A DNA stretch of 64,000 nucleotides from Acanthacorydalis orientalis (GCA_034766995.1 CM068313.1:52181275-52245274), one strand, 5' to 3'; positions 35,731 through 47,953 are shown, counted from the first letter of the stretch. Program-made: numbers and translations. Notes: generated by a model not told the origin, from the sequence alone.

Positions 35731-35757
35731 ACAACACACACGTACAGCACACACACA

Positions 35758-36989
35758 CACAGTTTGTTCAGGGTTTGATGCGACTGATTTTTAAAAAATC
35801 TGTAACGTTATATCTTGATAAGGTGTTGCGTTATGATATTTCAGCTATGACCACCCATAATTTCAAGGCGCTAGCATGTCTGCGTCATTAATTTTGATGT
35901 GACAGCACCTTATTGACACTCGTCGAAAAAAACACTATGGAACAAAAAAACCAATATTAAATGATGTTTTAAGCTGGGCAAAATAGCTAGCGAAATGTAC
36001 GAAATGATGAAAGGTATGTACGTTAGTAATTGTCAACGTTTTTAGATATCGGTTTGATTTGGTGACGGCAAAAACTCCACGAGCACCGCTAGAAAAAACG
36101 AATCTTGCCTCTGAAAAGCTGCTTGAAATCGGGTCGCTGTGTGCCTGCAAGTCTCATCGAGAAGCTCACTAGCATATCTAAAAGCACTTTACATCAAATT
36201 CTGACTGGATTTGGGCAAACGGAACGTCTGCGCACGATTAGTACCGCACACACTGACAGAGGATCAAAAAGATACCAGTCTGGAGCACTGCAAAGACATA
36301 TTAAGAGCGGTCGATACTGATGTGGATTTTATAAAAAAAAACGAACAGGTGATGAAACATGGTGTTTTCAATAGGATCCATTTATAAAATGGTAGAGTGA
36401 GGAATGACAGTCTCCAGAAGATAAAATCAAAAAAGTGTGCATGCAGAAGAGCCGAATCAAGACATTATTCATCGTTTTCTTCGATTCGAAAGGAATCGTT
36501 CACAAAAAAATTGTACCGGAAGGTCAAATGATGAACTTTTGATTATTATTTGGATATTTTGAACGATTGTGGAATAGGGTTCTTTGAGTTTCGCCTGAAT
36601 ACATAGAGCAAGAGTCTTGATTGCTTTTGTATGGTAATGCACCGGTGCACAAATCCAAGATTGTACGCGACTTCTTGGCCAGAAAACACATTACAACACT
36701 CTAACACCCTCCGTATTTGCCTGATTTGGCCCTGTGTGACTTTTGGTTATTCTCAAAACTCAAGTTGGCGATAAAAGGAAAGCGTTACGACCCATTCAGG
36801 ACACTAAAGGGCTTCAACCGTGGTTTTAAAGGTGATACCGAAAACGGAGTATAGTGACTTTCGAATTTTTTTAATCGTTTTCATCGTTAGAAAAAATGTA
36901 TGTTCAATAAAAAAGAAATAAAAATCAAACATAATTGACGTTTTTATTTTTTTTCGATACTAGTCGCAGCAGACCGTAGATAGACTGTG
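35758..36989 (+). mobile_element. full-length decayed mariner (family M7)
   Basis: The left end CACAGTTTGTTCAGGGTTTG and the right end (minus strand) CACAGTCTATCTACGGTCTG continue together into TGCGACT, giving about 28-bp inverted repeats. At 1232 bp the copy is full length. It is related in transposase sequence to M6 but has different ends. Confidence 0.82.
36080..36900 (+). pseudogene. mariner transposase (M7), degenerate
   Basis: Fragments in several frames follow mariner order: SISKSTLHQILTGFGQTERL (36157-36216), CKDILRAVDTDVDFI (36291-36335), SFSSIRKESFTKKLYRKVK (36475-36531, equivalent to the FFDSKGIVHKEFVPEGQ segment), MVMHRCTNPRLYATSWPENT (frame-shifted second motif), then PPYLPDLALCDFWLF with the third Asp. 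Multiple stops; not functional. Confidence 0.78.
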
Positions 36990-37132
36990 TATATATGAAA
37001 CACCATAAATTCCATTGAAAATTAAAAAAATCATTATTTTTTTTAAGTAGCATTAATAGTTGTTTTACAAAAGAATATTATTTATTAACATTTTTTGTGT
37101 TTTGAAATTGAATTGTAGTCAAGTGTTGTCTA

Positions 37133-37168
37133 CTTCTCTCTCTGTCTCTCTCTCTCTCTATATATATA

Positions 37169-37216
<48 letters not shown>
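37133..37216. repeat. (TC)n-(TA)n microsatellite
   Basis: TC/TG-rich run then about 58 bp TA with one ATCTATA. Confidence 0.97.
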
Positions 37217-37220
<4 letters not shown>

Positions 37221-37707
37221 TCTTTATTGTACAACATTTTTATAAAGAATTTATTTGTTATTTATTCTTTTAAAATTGTTCAAAAACGTTTGAATTTTTG
37301 ATGAAATATTCTGTAGATAGTATAATTGTCTGATAAGTTTGTATTTCTAAGGCAGAACTAAATGACTAACTCATTAGTTTGGCATATTTCAAATTTAAGT
37401 ATTATTGCACTAAGGTAAAAAGTATTTTTTTTTAAATTTACTTTTGACTAATATTCTTCAATATTAATGTTAATTAATTTTTAGAGTATTGTCGTTAATA
37501 AGTAGTAAGCCAAATATCAATTGACCTTTTTCTTAGTAAGACTAAGTACCTGAAACGAAATTTCAGGAAATACTTTAAAATTATTTAATTGCGTTCATAT
37601 CAAACTGTATTTTCCTCTCTGTCGTACCGTATTGTCATTTTACATTTCATGAAGTAAGTATTTTACATTCACAAGAATTTTTTTCATTTAGTCCACAAAA
37701 AGTGTTT
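37217..37707. other. AT-rich spacer
   Basis: Nothing recognised. Confidence 0.4.
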
Positions 37708-37885
37708 TATCAAAATGTTCAATAATTGATTATATATCTTTTATTATTTTGCTTATGTATATTTCGATATTGTTATTGTCCTCAGAGCACTGAGGTACAG
37801 ACAAATATTCCTATCAGTTCCTCTATTTAAACCCTGCCTGATATTTATACCCTAACTCGACACATGACTCCAGTAATTATGCTTG
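37708..37885 (+). repeat. R2 dispersed repeat copy (long form)
   Basis: CAATAATTGATTATATATC, TTGCTTATGTATATTTCGAT, CCTCAGAGCACTGAGGTACA, then a 3' extension CTATTTAAACCCTGCCTGAT and TAACTCGACACATGACTCCA. That extension is shared with 39690-39745, so the family is about 200 bp long. Confidence 0.68.
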
Positions 37886-38710
37886 GACGCAGCTGCTAAT
37901 GTAATCTTTTCTAGTTTAGTTGTATTTTATGACTCATGAGTAATAGAGGGGAAATATGAATACAAACACTCAGTATTCTTTTCTTTATAACCAGTTTGAT
38001 TTTGAAATCAACATTATAGCAACGAAATTACATTTGGAATAGAATACGTGCATATTTAATTTATCTAAATATTAAAAATTTTACTCTAGCTGTTAAGATT
38101 CATTTTTCTAATAACAAATAACTTTTAATTGTTTTTTTTCTTTTCCTTTAAGTAATTGTTTTTTTATTTGTTTTCTTCACTGCCGGTTTCGTCTATTCAG
38201 ACATCTTTGGGGGGATATTGGTTGGCAATGTAGATTTTTTATGCCGTTTTTAAGTTATATTGTGTTTTTTTTTACACTGTCCTTATGCGTTTTCTGTGTT
38301 TTTAGTAGAGTTCTATGTAGAGTATAGAATTTTGTTTGTTGTTTATGTGTTCATTTAGCAATTTGCTGTTCAATTTATGCTTGTATATTTGCAAATTTTC
38401 CAGTTTATTTAGTGTTTTACTTTTGTTTTGTTTATTTAAATTTGTTACAGTTTCATTGTTTCATATGCATGACCTATACCTAGTATATCTACGACGGTTC
38501 GATTTACATGACACCAACATATATAAATATGTTTGAAAATTTTTGTCTCGAATGTAGAAATAGGGGTATACACTTATAATATAACTTATTTTCTTCTACC
38601 TTATTATTACTACCCGTACCATTTTTTTAAAATAATATCTATTTTGATTAAAACTAATGTTGATATTATTAAAGTCGAGAAATAAATGAAGTTATAATAT
38701 ATTTCCTCTC

Positions 38711-38713
<3 letters not shown>
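37886..38713. other. AT-rich spacer
   Basis: Apart from the motif at 38180-38228 (separate entry) nothing was recognised. The frame at 38336-38536 is Phe/Leu-rich and without motif. Confidence 0.4.
38180..38228 (-). other. hairpin-GACGAAACC motif block, copy 1
   Basis: On the minus strand CCAACCAATAT is followed by GTCTGAATAGACGAAACC, a 4-bp stem with GAAT loop directly before CGAAAC. A second block with the same order lies at 46705-46753. The layout recalls the stem II plus CGAAAC part of hammerhead ribozymes found in Penelope-like and retrozyme elements, but the conserved CUGANGA core is poor here. Confidence 0.3.

Positions 38714-38779
<66 letters not shown>
38714..38779. repeat. (TA)n microsatellite
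   Basis: About 66 bp TA. Confidence 0.98.
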
Positions 38780-38781
<2 letters not shown>

Positions 38782-39504
38782 ACTCTCCTATTAAATAAAT
38801 TTAAAGTTGAATTCATTTCACAGAAACGAATAAACATTCTAAATATATATTTTTATCAAGGAAAATGTTATATTTCTAATGTAGATTCCCTTTATTCATT
38901 TTATTAATTTTTTGAAGTTATCTTTTATTTCTCTTTAAAATATTAACTATGATTTGAAACAAAACAGTAATAATAATGCCTCTGTTTAAGAAAAATTAAA
39001 AAAAAATGTAATAGAAACAGTATAATATTTTTAAACAATTATTAGGAAAACGATAATTGTTTATTTCTGTTGGATTATTCTGTAGCTATTAGTATTCGTG
39101 TGATAAATTTAGATTCTATTGATAACCTGTGTTCAATATAGTTAATAGAAAGGACATTGCCGTAACACGTGACTTTAATATTAATTTTGATCCAGTGCAT
39201 ATCTAACAATCTGCCGGTTAAGAATGAATGCATCGATTGTTCTAGAATTTTTGTCCGTATATATTTCTAATTCAGAAAGTTACAGTATGTTTATTTCAAT
39301 ACTTAAAAAATGCACATAAATTGGAACTTTTAAATTATGTCGGCCTGTTTTTTTTTCATTTTAATTAGTAATATATTTTTATCAAAAAAAAGTTCTTACT
39401 AAGAATATAAAATTCGTGTTATATAGAACATAGATAATTAAAAAAAATAAAAATTCACGTTCTTCAATAATTTTTCTTTTCTCCATAAACCACAAAAACA
39501 ATTT
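38780..39504. other. AT-rich spacer
   Basis: Nothing recognised. Confidence 0.4.
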
Positions 39505-39745
39505 AAACAAAATTGATTATTGATCATTTTTGATTGTTGCTAATATGCATTTTGATGACGATTCCATTGTCATCAGAACACCAAGGTATAGAAAAGTTGA
39601 GATTATTCTAATTATGATGGTATTATCATCAAAATGCACATAAACAATAATCAAAAATGATCAATAATTTATTATTAACCTGTTAACAATTCTTCTATTT
39701 AAACCATACCGAATATTTATACCTTAACTCGACACATGATTCAAG
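39505..39745. repeat. R2 repeat as an inverted pair (foldback)
   Basis: 39512-39575 (GATTATTGATCATTTTTGAT, then GCATTTTGATGACGATTCCA) is mirrored by 39620-39680 (GATGGTATTATCATCAAAAT, then ATCAAAAATGATCAATAATT). The two arms are separated by about 45 bp. The R2 3' extension (CTATTTAAACCATACCGAAT) follows the right arm. Confidence 0.7.
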
Positions 39746-39887
39746 TGACGAGTATACTCGTCATGAAAATGAATTGAGTAGTCAAATTAATGATTTTTTT
39801 TTAAAAAAATTCAGTACCATTTCGTTACAGTTTAATTCAATTTTACAGCAGCTGTATTTACTTTGTGTTTGACGAGTATACTCGTCA
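39746..39887. repeat. twin 18-bp perfect palindromes
   Basis: TGACGAGTATACTCGTCA occurs at 39746-39763 and again, identical, at 39870-39887. A related palindrome TGACGAAATATTTCGTCA is at 46922. Such palindromes occur beneath some piggyBac ends, but no TTAA end pair was identified here. Confidence 0.8.
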
Positions 39888-40164
39888 TCCTTTCATTTCT
39901 GCTACACAATGTAGGTACACACACTTAAAATAGGGCGACACAACTAATAGGTTGAACACTTATGATCAGAAATATTTTTGTTTTTTGAGCTGAGTGCAAA
40001 ATTAATGTGTAAAATTGTCATAAATTCTCAAATTGGTGAACTTTAAAATTTTGAATAAGTAACCCCTGTACAATGTACAAATATTTATTTTTTTTAACAT
40101 AGACGTACATCTATAATTACTGCAAATGAATTATCTCACTCCATAAGTCACAAAATTAATCTGT

Positions 40165-40270
40165 TCAAAAATGTTTAATAAATAATTATTGATTATTTTT
40201 GATTGTTGCTTATGCGCATTTCGATGGTGATACCATCACTTTCAGAGTACTAAAGTATAGAAAAATAAAG
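40165..40270 (+). repeat. R2 dispersed repeat copy
   Basis: TAATAAATAATTATTGATTA, TTTTTGATTGTTGCTTATGC, GCATTTCGATGGTGATACCA, then CAGAGTACTAAAGTATAGAA. Confidence 0.68.
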
Positions 40271-41985
40271 AGAATACGGTAGTTTTCTTGAACCTTAACT
40301 ATCTGTAGATAATGGAAAAACCGTTGAAATATAGAGGAGCAATCAAAAAAATTAATTATTCTTTAATCAGAAAATGTTTTTCTGATTTGGGAGGTGAGAT
40401 AAATCATTCGTGAAAATAAATTTACTATTTAATAATTAATATTGTCAAAGACAGATAACTTATATTAGAAATTGCAAATTTTTTTCTGACAATATGACTG
40501 ATTTAACACGATATACACTTTTAAAAACGAGTACTTAGTTAAAAATGATTCTAAAACATATTTTTTTCTATTATTGTCTTTTTAGGTTATTTGTAATTTG
40601 TATATAAATGTACTTCTTTGTAAATAATATAGTTTGTATGTATATTTATTTATTTTATGCTACAATAATTTTTTAACTAAATAGTGCGGTCACTTGGAAC
40701 TCCTAAGAAATTTTCCTGTTTCATGGGTCGTGATCCACTAAATACATTTGAAGTATGTTATAAGTGTAATGGACTTACGTAGTACTTTTATATATTTCCG
40801 TTATATAGTATTTTAATGGAATGTAAACAAATTATGTTTTAAACACTTGAGAGCATTTGCGAAAAAAGAACATGATTCAGTATAAGATTAAATTTTAAAA
40901 TGTAGGCATATGCGTTACTAGTTGTCATGCTTGATTGAATTATTATAGTTTTTCAATATATTAAAATGATCTATTTTACATGATCAATTGTCGATAAGCA
41001 GTGTTTCTGTTGAAGAATATAACAAGAAGAAAAATATATCGAATTAATCTGTTTTATTTTGACTTTGTGTTGATATACCTTGCACAGTTTAATGCATATC
41101 TATAAAAATCGATGTTAGTGAATGCAATTTATTTTTGTACTGTAAACTAATTATACATTATTTTTGTTTTCACTATTGTCCAGTCAGTAGAGCTCCAATC
41201 TTGAAAAAGTTTGTTCAGTTTTGTACTTAGCATCTTGTTAGATATATTACTTTCGACCAGAATAAGTTTGTAATATTTAATTTTTTTGCTTTATTTGACA
41301 GATATTTTAGAATTGATTTTAAATAGAAATTATATAGAAGATGTAGAATATATAAAAGTCACAAATGTATAAATTCAGGTGTTGTATTTTTGCTATATAA
41401 GCAAATAACGTACATTTCTTGTTTTTCATTTATCGGATATGTCAAACAGCGATTCTGACTGTTGAGTAGACAATTGAAAAAAGATAATCTCTATTCACAG
41501 CTCAGAGAGAGACTGCTGATGAAACATCTTTTGTTTTTAAATATATACCTAATATTATTGTGGCTCGAAATTTCCAAAAGTAACCAATGATGAAGATTTC
41601 GATGATAATGAAATCTTGCAAAACCTGTAAATTATTCTCTTGGTTCTTTGGAAGTAAGTTTTTGAATTTTTGATTGAAGTAACCAAACAGAAAAAATTGG
41701 AAGTACGAAATATTTTTCTAAATGGACAAAATCGACACCAACATATAACATATAATCAAATAATTGCCAAGGGAAGCGGGATAGACGAGATGGAGCGTGA
41801 ATTTGATAGAATATCTTCTCTTGAAACTATTGATTTTTTTATAAAGAAGATTTTCAATTTCTAGCAGAGCAAAGTAATTTATCTATAAAAGCGACTGAAA
41901 GTGCTATGCGTACTTTTATTGGGTTTCTATTATAATATTTTATGATAATAACAAAGTAAGAAATGATGCGGATTGATAATGTATT

Positions 41986-41988
<3 letters not shown>
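40271..41988. other. spacer with an unidentified coding-like scrap (41440-41870)
   Basis: Scraps of frame at 41440-41870 include MSNSDSDC, FPKVTNDEDFDDNEILQNL and a 64-codon frame from 41670 (EVTKQKKLEVRNIF...). These may be remains of a transposase or gene but could not be assigned. Confidence 0.35.

Positions 41989-42030
<42 letters not shown>
41989..42030. repeat. (TA)n microsatellite
   Basis: About 42 bp TA. Confidence 0.97.
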
Positions 42031-42031
<1 letters not shown>

Positions 42032-42170
42032 CATCTGAGGGGTCCGTAAGAAATTAATTTTTGCAAACATATGTTTTACATTAAGAACAACCTTGAGGAA
42101 ATACAACGGATTGTACAAATAGGGAAATACAATTCTTTCCAGAGGTCCGCGACATTTTTCAGATTAATAT
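42031..42170. other. possible degenerate transposon edges with GGTCCG
   Basis: CTGAGGGGTCCGTAAGAAAT at 42034 and CAGAGGTCCGCGACATTTTT at 42140 look like a repeated end sequence about 100 bp apart in direct orientation. Origin unknown. Confidence 0.25.
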
Positions 42171-42183
42171 GGGGGGGGGGGGG
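42171..42183. repeat. 13-nt poly-G run
   Basis: Thirteen consecutive G in strongly AT-rich DNA. It may be a collapsed or misassembled homopolymer. Confidence 0.9.
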
Positions 42184-42383
42184 TATATTGATAATCTTTG
42201 GCTTAGATAATGATTAGAGGCAGACTTAGTAGATAACCCAATCTCAAAAATAAATAAATATAAGCAAAATAAACTTTTTCTTATATTTCAGGTATTTTGG
42301 TTATTTGTTGTTGATATTTAGTCAACCTGAAATTAAAATTGTATAGTTTATAAAAGACATTCTGTTTGTTTTTTTTTATTTAA

Positions 42384-42440
42384 ACTAGAGAGCTCCGCTC
42401 CCTGATCGCTGCGCTCCTCTCTCCCGAGAGAGGGGGTCTT
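42384..42440. repeat. GC-rich hairpin cluster, possible copy D
   Basis: GAGCTCCGCTCCCTGATCG, CTGCGCTCC and CTCTCTCCCGAGAGAG form three small stem-loops in 57 bp. The style matches the GC cores at 3475 and 16645, but no flanking similarity was found. Confidence 0.45.
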
Positions 42441-42675
42441 TGTCTCTAACAATGTCAAATTAACAAATTATACACACAAATAATCCGCCTAAAATATAAG
42501 TTGTAAAATTTTAATGGTAAAGTTTATAAAAATTAACATAACAAAATACAATGTTAAAGCATGTAACAATTTTTTTTATTCTAAAGCTTCAGTAAATACA
42601 ATATTTTGAATAAATTTCTTATCAGTTTTACACTGAAATCGTATACACTCTTTCGTTGTACACCGTGAGGAGCTA

Positions 42676-42687
<12 letters not shown>
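42441..42687. other. AT-rich spacer
   Basis: Nothing recognised. Confidence 0.35.

Positions 42688-42734
<47 letters not shown>
42688..42734. repeat. (TA)n microsatellite
   Basis: About 47 bp TA. Confidence 0.97.
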
Positions 42735-42736
<2 letters not shown>

Positions 42737-43843
42737 CTGATATGAATCAATCAGAACAGAGACCCCGTGACCGATATCAGCCAATCAGAGAACGAATAAA
42801 AGTAACGGAAAAGGCATCACTGTTTTAGTTTTATAATATAGAAAGATGTTTTTTTTTTATTTTTTGTTTGTTTGTAGAACTCTATTACTCAGATTCATCG
42901 CGTTCTAAATCTTAATATAATCTATAATTGGTTCAAAAACCTATTTCTAAATATCAATCATATTACAACTAGTTAATATTTAAAAAAAATTAATAAATAC
43001 AATTATTCGTAAAATGGGTTAAAGAATCATAACCTTTTTAAATTGAATTATTTTCTTATTTGCTTAACTGGGCCTTACTAAATAATGTTCCAGCCTTTAT
43101 ACGTTTCATAAATATAATAAATAATGTGTTACGTTTAACCATTTTATTATTATAACTTATTTATTATTTGCAACTTTTGTATAAAAAAAACATACATAAT
43201 TCTTAGTTATAGTGTTGTAAATATATGCGAAAGAGCGAATATTTATGGTATATTTAATATCATCTCAGCCGGAAGAAATGAAAGAAAACTATGATAAAAC
43301 TGTCAGTCGACCGTGAACTAGATTCAAACTCGTGACCTTTCAAAAAGAACACAGCCAACGTCGCAATGAACGTAAATCTAAAAAATATACAGTGTTACAT
43401 TTATCCACATTCGTAGAATATAAATCTACGTTACAAGCATATCGCTCATTTCCTAGATTGCTGAAATTCTGTTTAATTTGTTTATCGTTCATATCGTCGT
43501 TAGACATTTTGAAGTAGCTGCCTCTGTAGTTCATCAGACCGGATGCACAATGTTGATACGATATGCCTGCGCTGTCTAGTCTTGACTTTAGTACTGGTAT
43601 TTTATATGACCATGTCATTGACTCTGTGTTTTATTAATGGTGACTGCATTCGAAAAAGGTAATGATCATTTATGACCTTTGAATATAGTTTTGCTTTTTT
43701 AATTTATTTTCTTTCATTTAGTCCTATGAAATATTGATTAATTAGAATATAAAGATCATACTTGGTAAACATTCCAGTTATATATACAAATAAAATATGA
43801 AATCTTTGTTAAAAATAAAGTAGTAGTTTCTTACAAATATTTT

Positions 43844-43848
<5 letters not shown>
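42735..43848. other. spacer with a tRNA-like scrap
   Basis: 42740-42825 is less AT-rich, with near-repeats ATCAATCAGAACAGAGACC and ATCAGCCAATCAGAGAAC. The tRNA-like scrap is a separate entry; otherwise nothing. Confidence 0.4.
43284..43372 (-). tRNA. tRNA-like sequence (SINE head or tRNA pseudogene)
   Basis: Minus strand: a GCGACGTTGGCTGTGTTC segment stands at the A-box position, then TTTTTGAAAGGTCACGAG, then a B-box-like GTTTGAATCTAG. The acceptor stem is not closed. Too degenerate for a functional tRNA. Confidence 0.3.
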
Positions 43849-43880
<32 letters not shown>

Positions 43881-43883
43881 CAT

Positions 43884-43914
<31 letters not shown>

Positions 43915-43942
43915 TACACACATATATACATACATACACACA
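43849..43942. repeat. (TA)n-(CATA)n-(CA)n microsatellite
   Basis: About 26 bp TA, then CATA units and CA units. Confidence 0.97.
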
Positions 43943-44166
43943 GTTGTTTTAGGAGTAATATTTGATTTTGAACTCATCGAAGCATTTGTTTAACATTTCA
44001 ATTAAGGTAAATTATAAATAAATGTAAATAGTAATATATCTTGTCTTGTTTAATTTTAAAAACTGATATAAAAGTAATTTAAATATAAATTAATATACAT
44101 ATTTTTATTGTTTCAGGTAAGGCGTTTAATTCGAGGTGGTAGTATTTATCGGTGAGATTAACTATT

Positions 44167-44293
<127 letters not shown>

Positions 44294-44452
44294 GAAATTA
44301 ATATGATGCGTTTTTATAGGAAATGAATTTATGGAAATAGAATACATTTCAATCCTTAAAATATCCCCTATTGTTTTGTATAACATTGCTAAATATGTTA
44401 AGTAACTGATGAATCCGTTCTCGAAAAACATGACAGCTTTCAGTGGATTAAG

Positions 44453-44719
44453 TCATAATCGAAATCGAATAATCCATTTTCTCACCTCTTCTACTGTTTT
44501 AAAATGGGTATCATCTAAGTGATACTGGAACAACCGGAATAGGTAATAATTTGACGGTGCTAGACCTAGTGAAAACGCCACATGAGGGAAAACTTCCCAG
44601 CTCAATGAACAAATAACGTCTTTGATCCTTGTCGCAACGTGAAGTTGAGCATTGTTGTGCTGCAAAATTACTTGTCTTGTTTCCTCGCCACTGGATGGCC
44701 TTTGCCTGTATTTTTTCAC
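44453..44719 (-). pseudogene. M1 transposase C-terminal part
   Basis: 88 codons open. QHNNAQLHVATRIKDVI is the second catalytic motif, with Asn for Asp. WEVFPHVAFSLGLAPSNYYLFR is the third, also Asn for Asp (family: APSDYYLFR). It ends with TVEEVRKWI, the usual C-terminal helix. Two catalytic Asp lost. Confidence 0.8.
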
Positions 44720-44925
44720 TCAAACGAATGATTTGTTGTTAATAATGCTCTGAATTTACAATCTGACCAGGTTCGAGCAACTTATAATAATATCTCACTC
44801 TTTATGTCCCGCTAAATACGCAGTAACATTTTTCTGGCGTGAATATTTGGTTTCAGAGTCGATGCTGATAGTTCACCAAGCATAAACCATGATTTTCGGC
44901 GCTTAAAATTGTCCTACAACAAACT

Positions 44926-45611
44926 CATGTTGTCAAACTCATATATGAACATGGGTCACCAAATTCAGTTTAAGAGAGTGCGGGCAGTAGACAAAAAAGT
45001 CACCCAAAACAAAATTTAGCGAGCGAAAAAATGTCTTTTCTTTATATTCAAAAATAATTCATTATAATTTTACATTTTTTCTTTAATGAATATATAAGAA
45101 TTAAAAATATATATTAATTTTAGATATTATTATCAAATGTTGCAATAAAATTTTCAATTAGAGGAATTAAAAAAAAATAATATTTTTTACTAGAACTTGG
45201 CATCTTTTGGTAGAAATATTTTTTCAGTGTCTGGTGTAATTTTTTGTGATAATGATATTTTTACTATAGATGTTAAATGTTCATTTGTCAATTTTGACCT
45301 GTGTGAAATGTTATTAGTCTTTAAAAAGGAAAATAATTGTTCACATGGGTGTGCACTACCAAACATTGTCAAGATGCTTACTGCAAGTATACGCATTTCA
45401 ATAAAATGTTTTGGAAAGTACAAATAAAAATTTAGAATACCAACTTCGTTATACTTTTAGCACCGTGTTGCACTGAATTTCAATCAGTTTCATTGGGATG
45501 TTAATTTTTTGTATTATTTTAATTATTTGATTATTTTAATTAAATCAACTTCAAGTTTTGGGCTTTAGGCCGCATTTAAGAGCCTTGCGGGTCGCTTGTT
45601 TGACACCATTG
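44926..45611 (-). mobile_element. hAT-type element nested in a mariner
   Basis: The right end (minus strand) begins CAATGGTGTCAAACAAGCGA, like the CAGGGGTGTCAAAC ends of animal hATs. The left end is CATGTTGTCAAACTC. A GC-rich subterminal segment (GGCCGCATTTAAGAGCCTTG) is present. The interior holds a hAT dimerisation domain fragment. The flanking 8-mers TCCTACAA (44912) and TCGTACAC (45612) may be a decayed 8-bp target duplication. Confidence 0.72.
45190..45423 (-). pseudogene. hAT transposase C-terminal dimerisation region
   Basis: 77 codons with ILTMFGSAHPCEQLFSFLK, then SKLTNEHLTSIVKISLSQ and ITPDTEKI. This matches the C-terminal hAT dimerisation segment of GTF2IRD2/ZBED-like transposases (FGSTYxCEQLFSxMK...RLTDEHLxxILRIS). 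The rest of the transposase, including the RNase H core, is missing. Confidence 0.75.
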
Positions 45612-45726
45612 TCGTACACAATCAATTTTTTATCTCCGGTTATGATTTCATGTACAAAATTCTTCTTTTTGACTCTTATGAGAGATATATACATACATTA
45701 ATCGTATTTTCATAGTGTATGAAAAG

Positions 45727-45728
<2 letters not shown>

Positions 45729-45768
<40 letters not shown>
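45729..45768. repeat. (TA)n microsatellite
   Basis: About 40 bp TA. Confidence 0.96.
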
Positions 45769-45772
<4 letters not shown>

Positions 45773-45918
45773 CAGCTTTTTTTAAAAAAAATAGTGTTAA
45801 GAGTGAAAAGGTGTCATCTTAGTAAGGAAGTCAAAGTTTGCTTTATTGTCTACAATACGAAACATGCTTGCATCAGACATGCATTATATTTCTTATGAGG
45901 AATGCTTTTAATAGTTAT

Positions 45919-45981
45919 TTATATATATATATATATGTATATATATAATATATATATATATAATACATATATATATATATA
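45919..45981. repeat. interrupted (TA)n
   Basis: TA with TGTATATATAATA and TAATACATA interruptions. Confidence 0.93.
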
Positions 45982-46194
45982 ATTAGCCCTGGTACTAATT
46001 AATTTCTTTAGAGCTTGATGTTTCAAAGGAAGTATTTTTCGGACTTAAATATAAAAAAGTCAAGTAACATTAACGTTTGGCGTTAGAAAATATTTCTTCA
46101 TTGTTTTTAATTTTGATCGAGTATCTATTTATGTTTCAATTTTTTGAATTTAATCATTACAGTTTTGACTGGATAAATTCGTTATCATAAATGA

Positions 46195-46320
46195 ATTTTT
46201 TATTCAAAATGAAAACCACAAAAATTTTTCTGATCAAAAATGTCAGTAAATGATTATTGATCCTTTCTCAATGTTATTTATGCGCATTTTGATGAGGACT
46301 ATGGTATCACAGGTAATATT
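46195..46320 (+). repeat. R2 dispersed repeat copy
   Basis: AACCACAAAAATTTTTCTGA, TCAGTAAATGATTATTGATC, then TATGCGCATTTTGATGAGGA. The 5' part matches 39480-39520 and 5490-5530. Confidence 0.65.
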
Positions 46321-46704
46321 CAATATGTGCACTGAATAGTAACCTCAAATTTGTACATTTTGAATAAACAAGTTAAAAAAATATTTAATAGCAAACAAAT
46401 ATTTCAAACATACAAATGTAAAAAAAAAACTCTAGTAATTAATCAGTCATTGGAGAGCTTTAACAATTCGAAATTAAAAGTATTTGGGGAAGGTTTGAAT
46501 TTTAATTTGATTTTTTAAAAATCTTCAGTAGATTACATTCCTTTGGTGTAAAAAACAATCAACTACGCAAGTTATAAAATAAAGATTAATGCTTGGGAAA
46601 CCTTTAAATAAGTAATTGAAACTAATTGTATTTTGCTTCATTCCTGTGTCTGTGGTTTTCTATTTATTGTTTCGTCTCCTTAAGGTCACTAATTTTCTTT
46701 TTTC
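46321..46704. other. AT-rich spacer
   Basis: Nothing recognised. Confidence 0.35.
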
Positions 46705-46753
46705 CACTTTGGGTTTCGTCCTTGCGCCTTCGTCAGCCGTATATTGGTTGGGT
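46705..46753 (-). other. hairpin-GACGAAACC motif block, copy 2
   Basis: On the minus strand AACCAATATACGG is followed by CTGACGAAGGCGCAAGGACG and then AAACC. Compare the hammerhead core CTGATGA, stem II with a GCAA-type loop, CGAAAC. The left strand of stem II does not pair well, so activity is doubtful. Confidence 0.35.
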
Positions 46754-46902
46754 GTTTTCTATTTTAATTCCACACAGTCAACCAATATTCATCTGACCAA
46801 TATTCACGTTCCAAGGACGAAATTTTTAGTGGAAAATAAAAGAGAAGAATAGTAACCTCAAGGACATGTAGGAAGTAATTGAAATTAATATAAAAACAAG
46901 TA

Positions 46903-46985
46903 TTAACCTCTTAACTAGGCGTGACGAAATATTTCGTCATGCTAGTAATACATCTTCAATGGGCATGGTGACATTTTTCGTCATG
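46903..46985. repeat. 18-bp palindrome beside TTAA
   Basis: TTAACCTCTTAACTAGGCG precedes TGACGAAATATTTCGTCA (46922-46939), with near-symmetry extending to CTAG on both sides. Resembles a piggyBac-like subterminal palindrome; no opposite end found. Confidence 0.55.
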
Positions 46986-47900
46986 GTGCTTCAAAAATGA
47001 ATCTCTTTTGTCATTACGTTTTATACCATTTTTGTTGTACCTATCTTAATGCATTTCTAGTTTATATGTTGTTAGCGTCATCTCATATGTTTTTAATCAA
47101 CTATGATCAAGAAAATTGATCACAATTTTCTTTCATTGTTTTAGTATCATTTTATATAAACACCAAACTCCTCACTGTGGAATGAGTTATTTTTACACGA
47201 ACAAATATTAAATCCTTTGTTAAGAGATTAAATACATAATAAAAACATAAAGAATAAACCAAAATCATCCATAAATTTTTCTTTCCTCGAGAATGTTCTG
47301 TAAAGAAAAATCTATTCGAATGCACACCCCTTACTTTAATGCTCACAATTGATACTCAAAAATGATTATAATCAACATTTTTTATTAGAAAAATCTTATG
47401 TGGTATGTGGGGCGAATAAAAAATCATTTGTGAGAATAATTATTGACCTATATCGATCTACATAGATCTAAAGGTTATGAATATTTTGTATTATGCTCTT
47501 CTTTATATTGTATTTTATTTTCTTTAAAGTAGTACTAAATTAATATTTAATATTTTGATTTAAAAAAACTATTTTTAAAGATTGTTTTTTAAATTTCACC
47601 AAGTTTTTATTTTTTAGGGCAATATGTCATTCGGTATTTAAATACTTTATCTAATAATAGAATATCTAACGACTAGATTGTAATAAATCTACTGTTTATT
47701 ACTTGATCATCTTCATTGTAATAATATGTGTTCAATGATTTATGATCTTCGTTTCTTTGTAAGAAAATGTGTTTCTCCAACAACATATTTCATAAATGTA
47801 TATAAATCTTTTCTGTTAGAGTTATAAAATAATGTAAATATAAACATATAACCACCGTTATCGATTATTGTTAGTTGTCAAATATGAATTATATATGAAT

Positions 47901-47902
<2 letters not shown>
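46986..47902. other. AT-rich spacer
   Basis: Nothing recognised. Confidence 0.4.

Positions 47903-47949
<47 letters not shown>
47903..47949. repeat. (TA)n microsatellite
   Basis: About 47 bp TA; a second 28-bp tract lies at 48099-48126. Confidence 0.96.
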
Positions 47950-47953
<4 letters not shown>

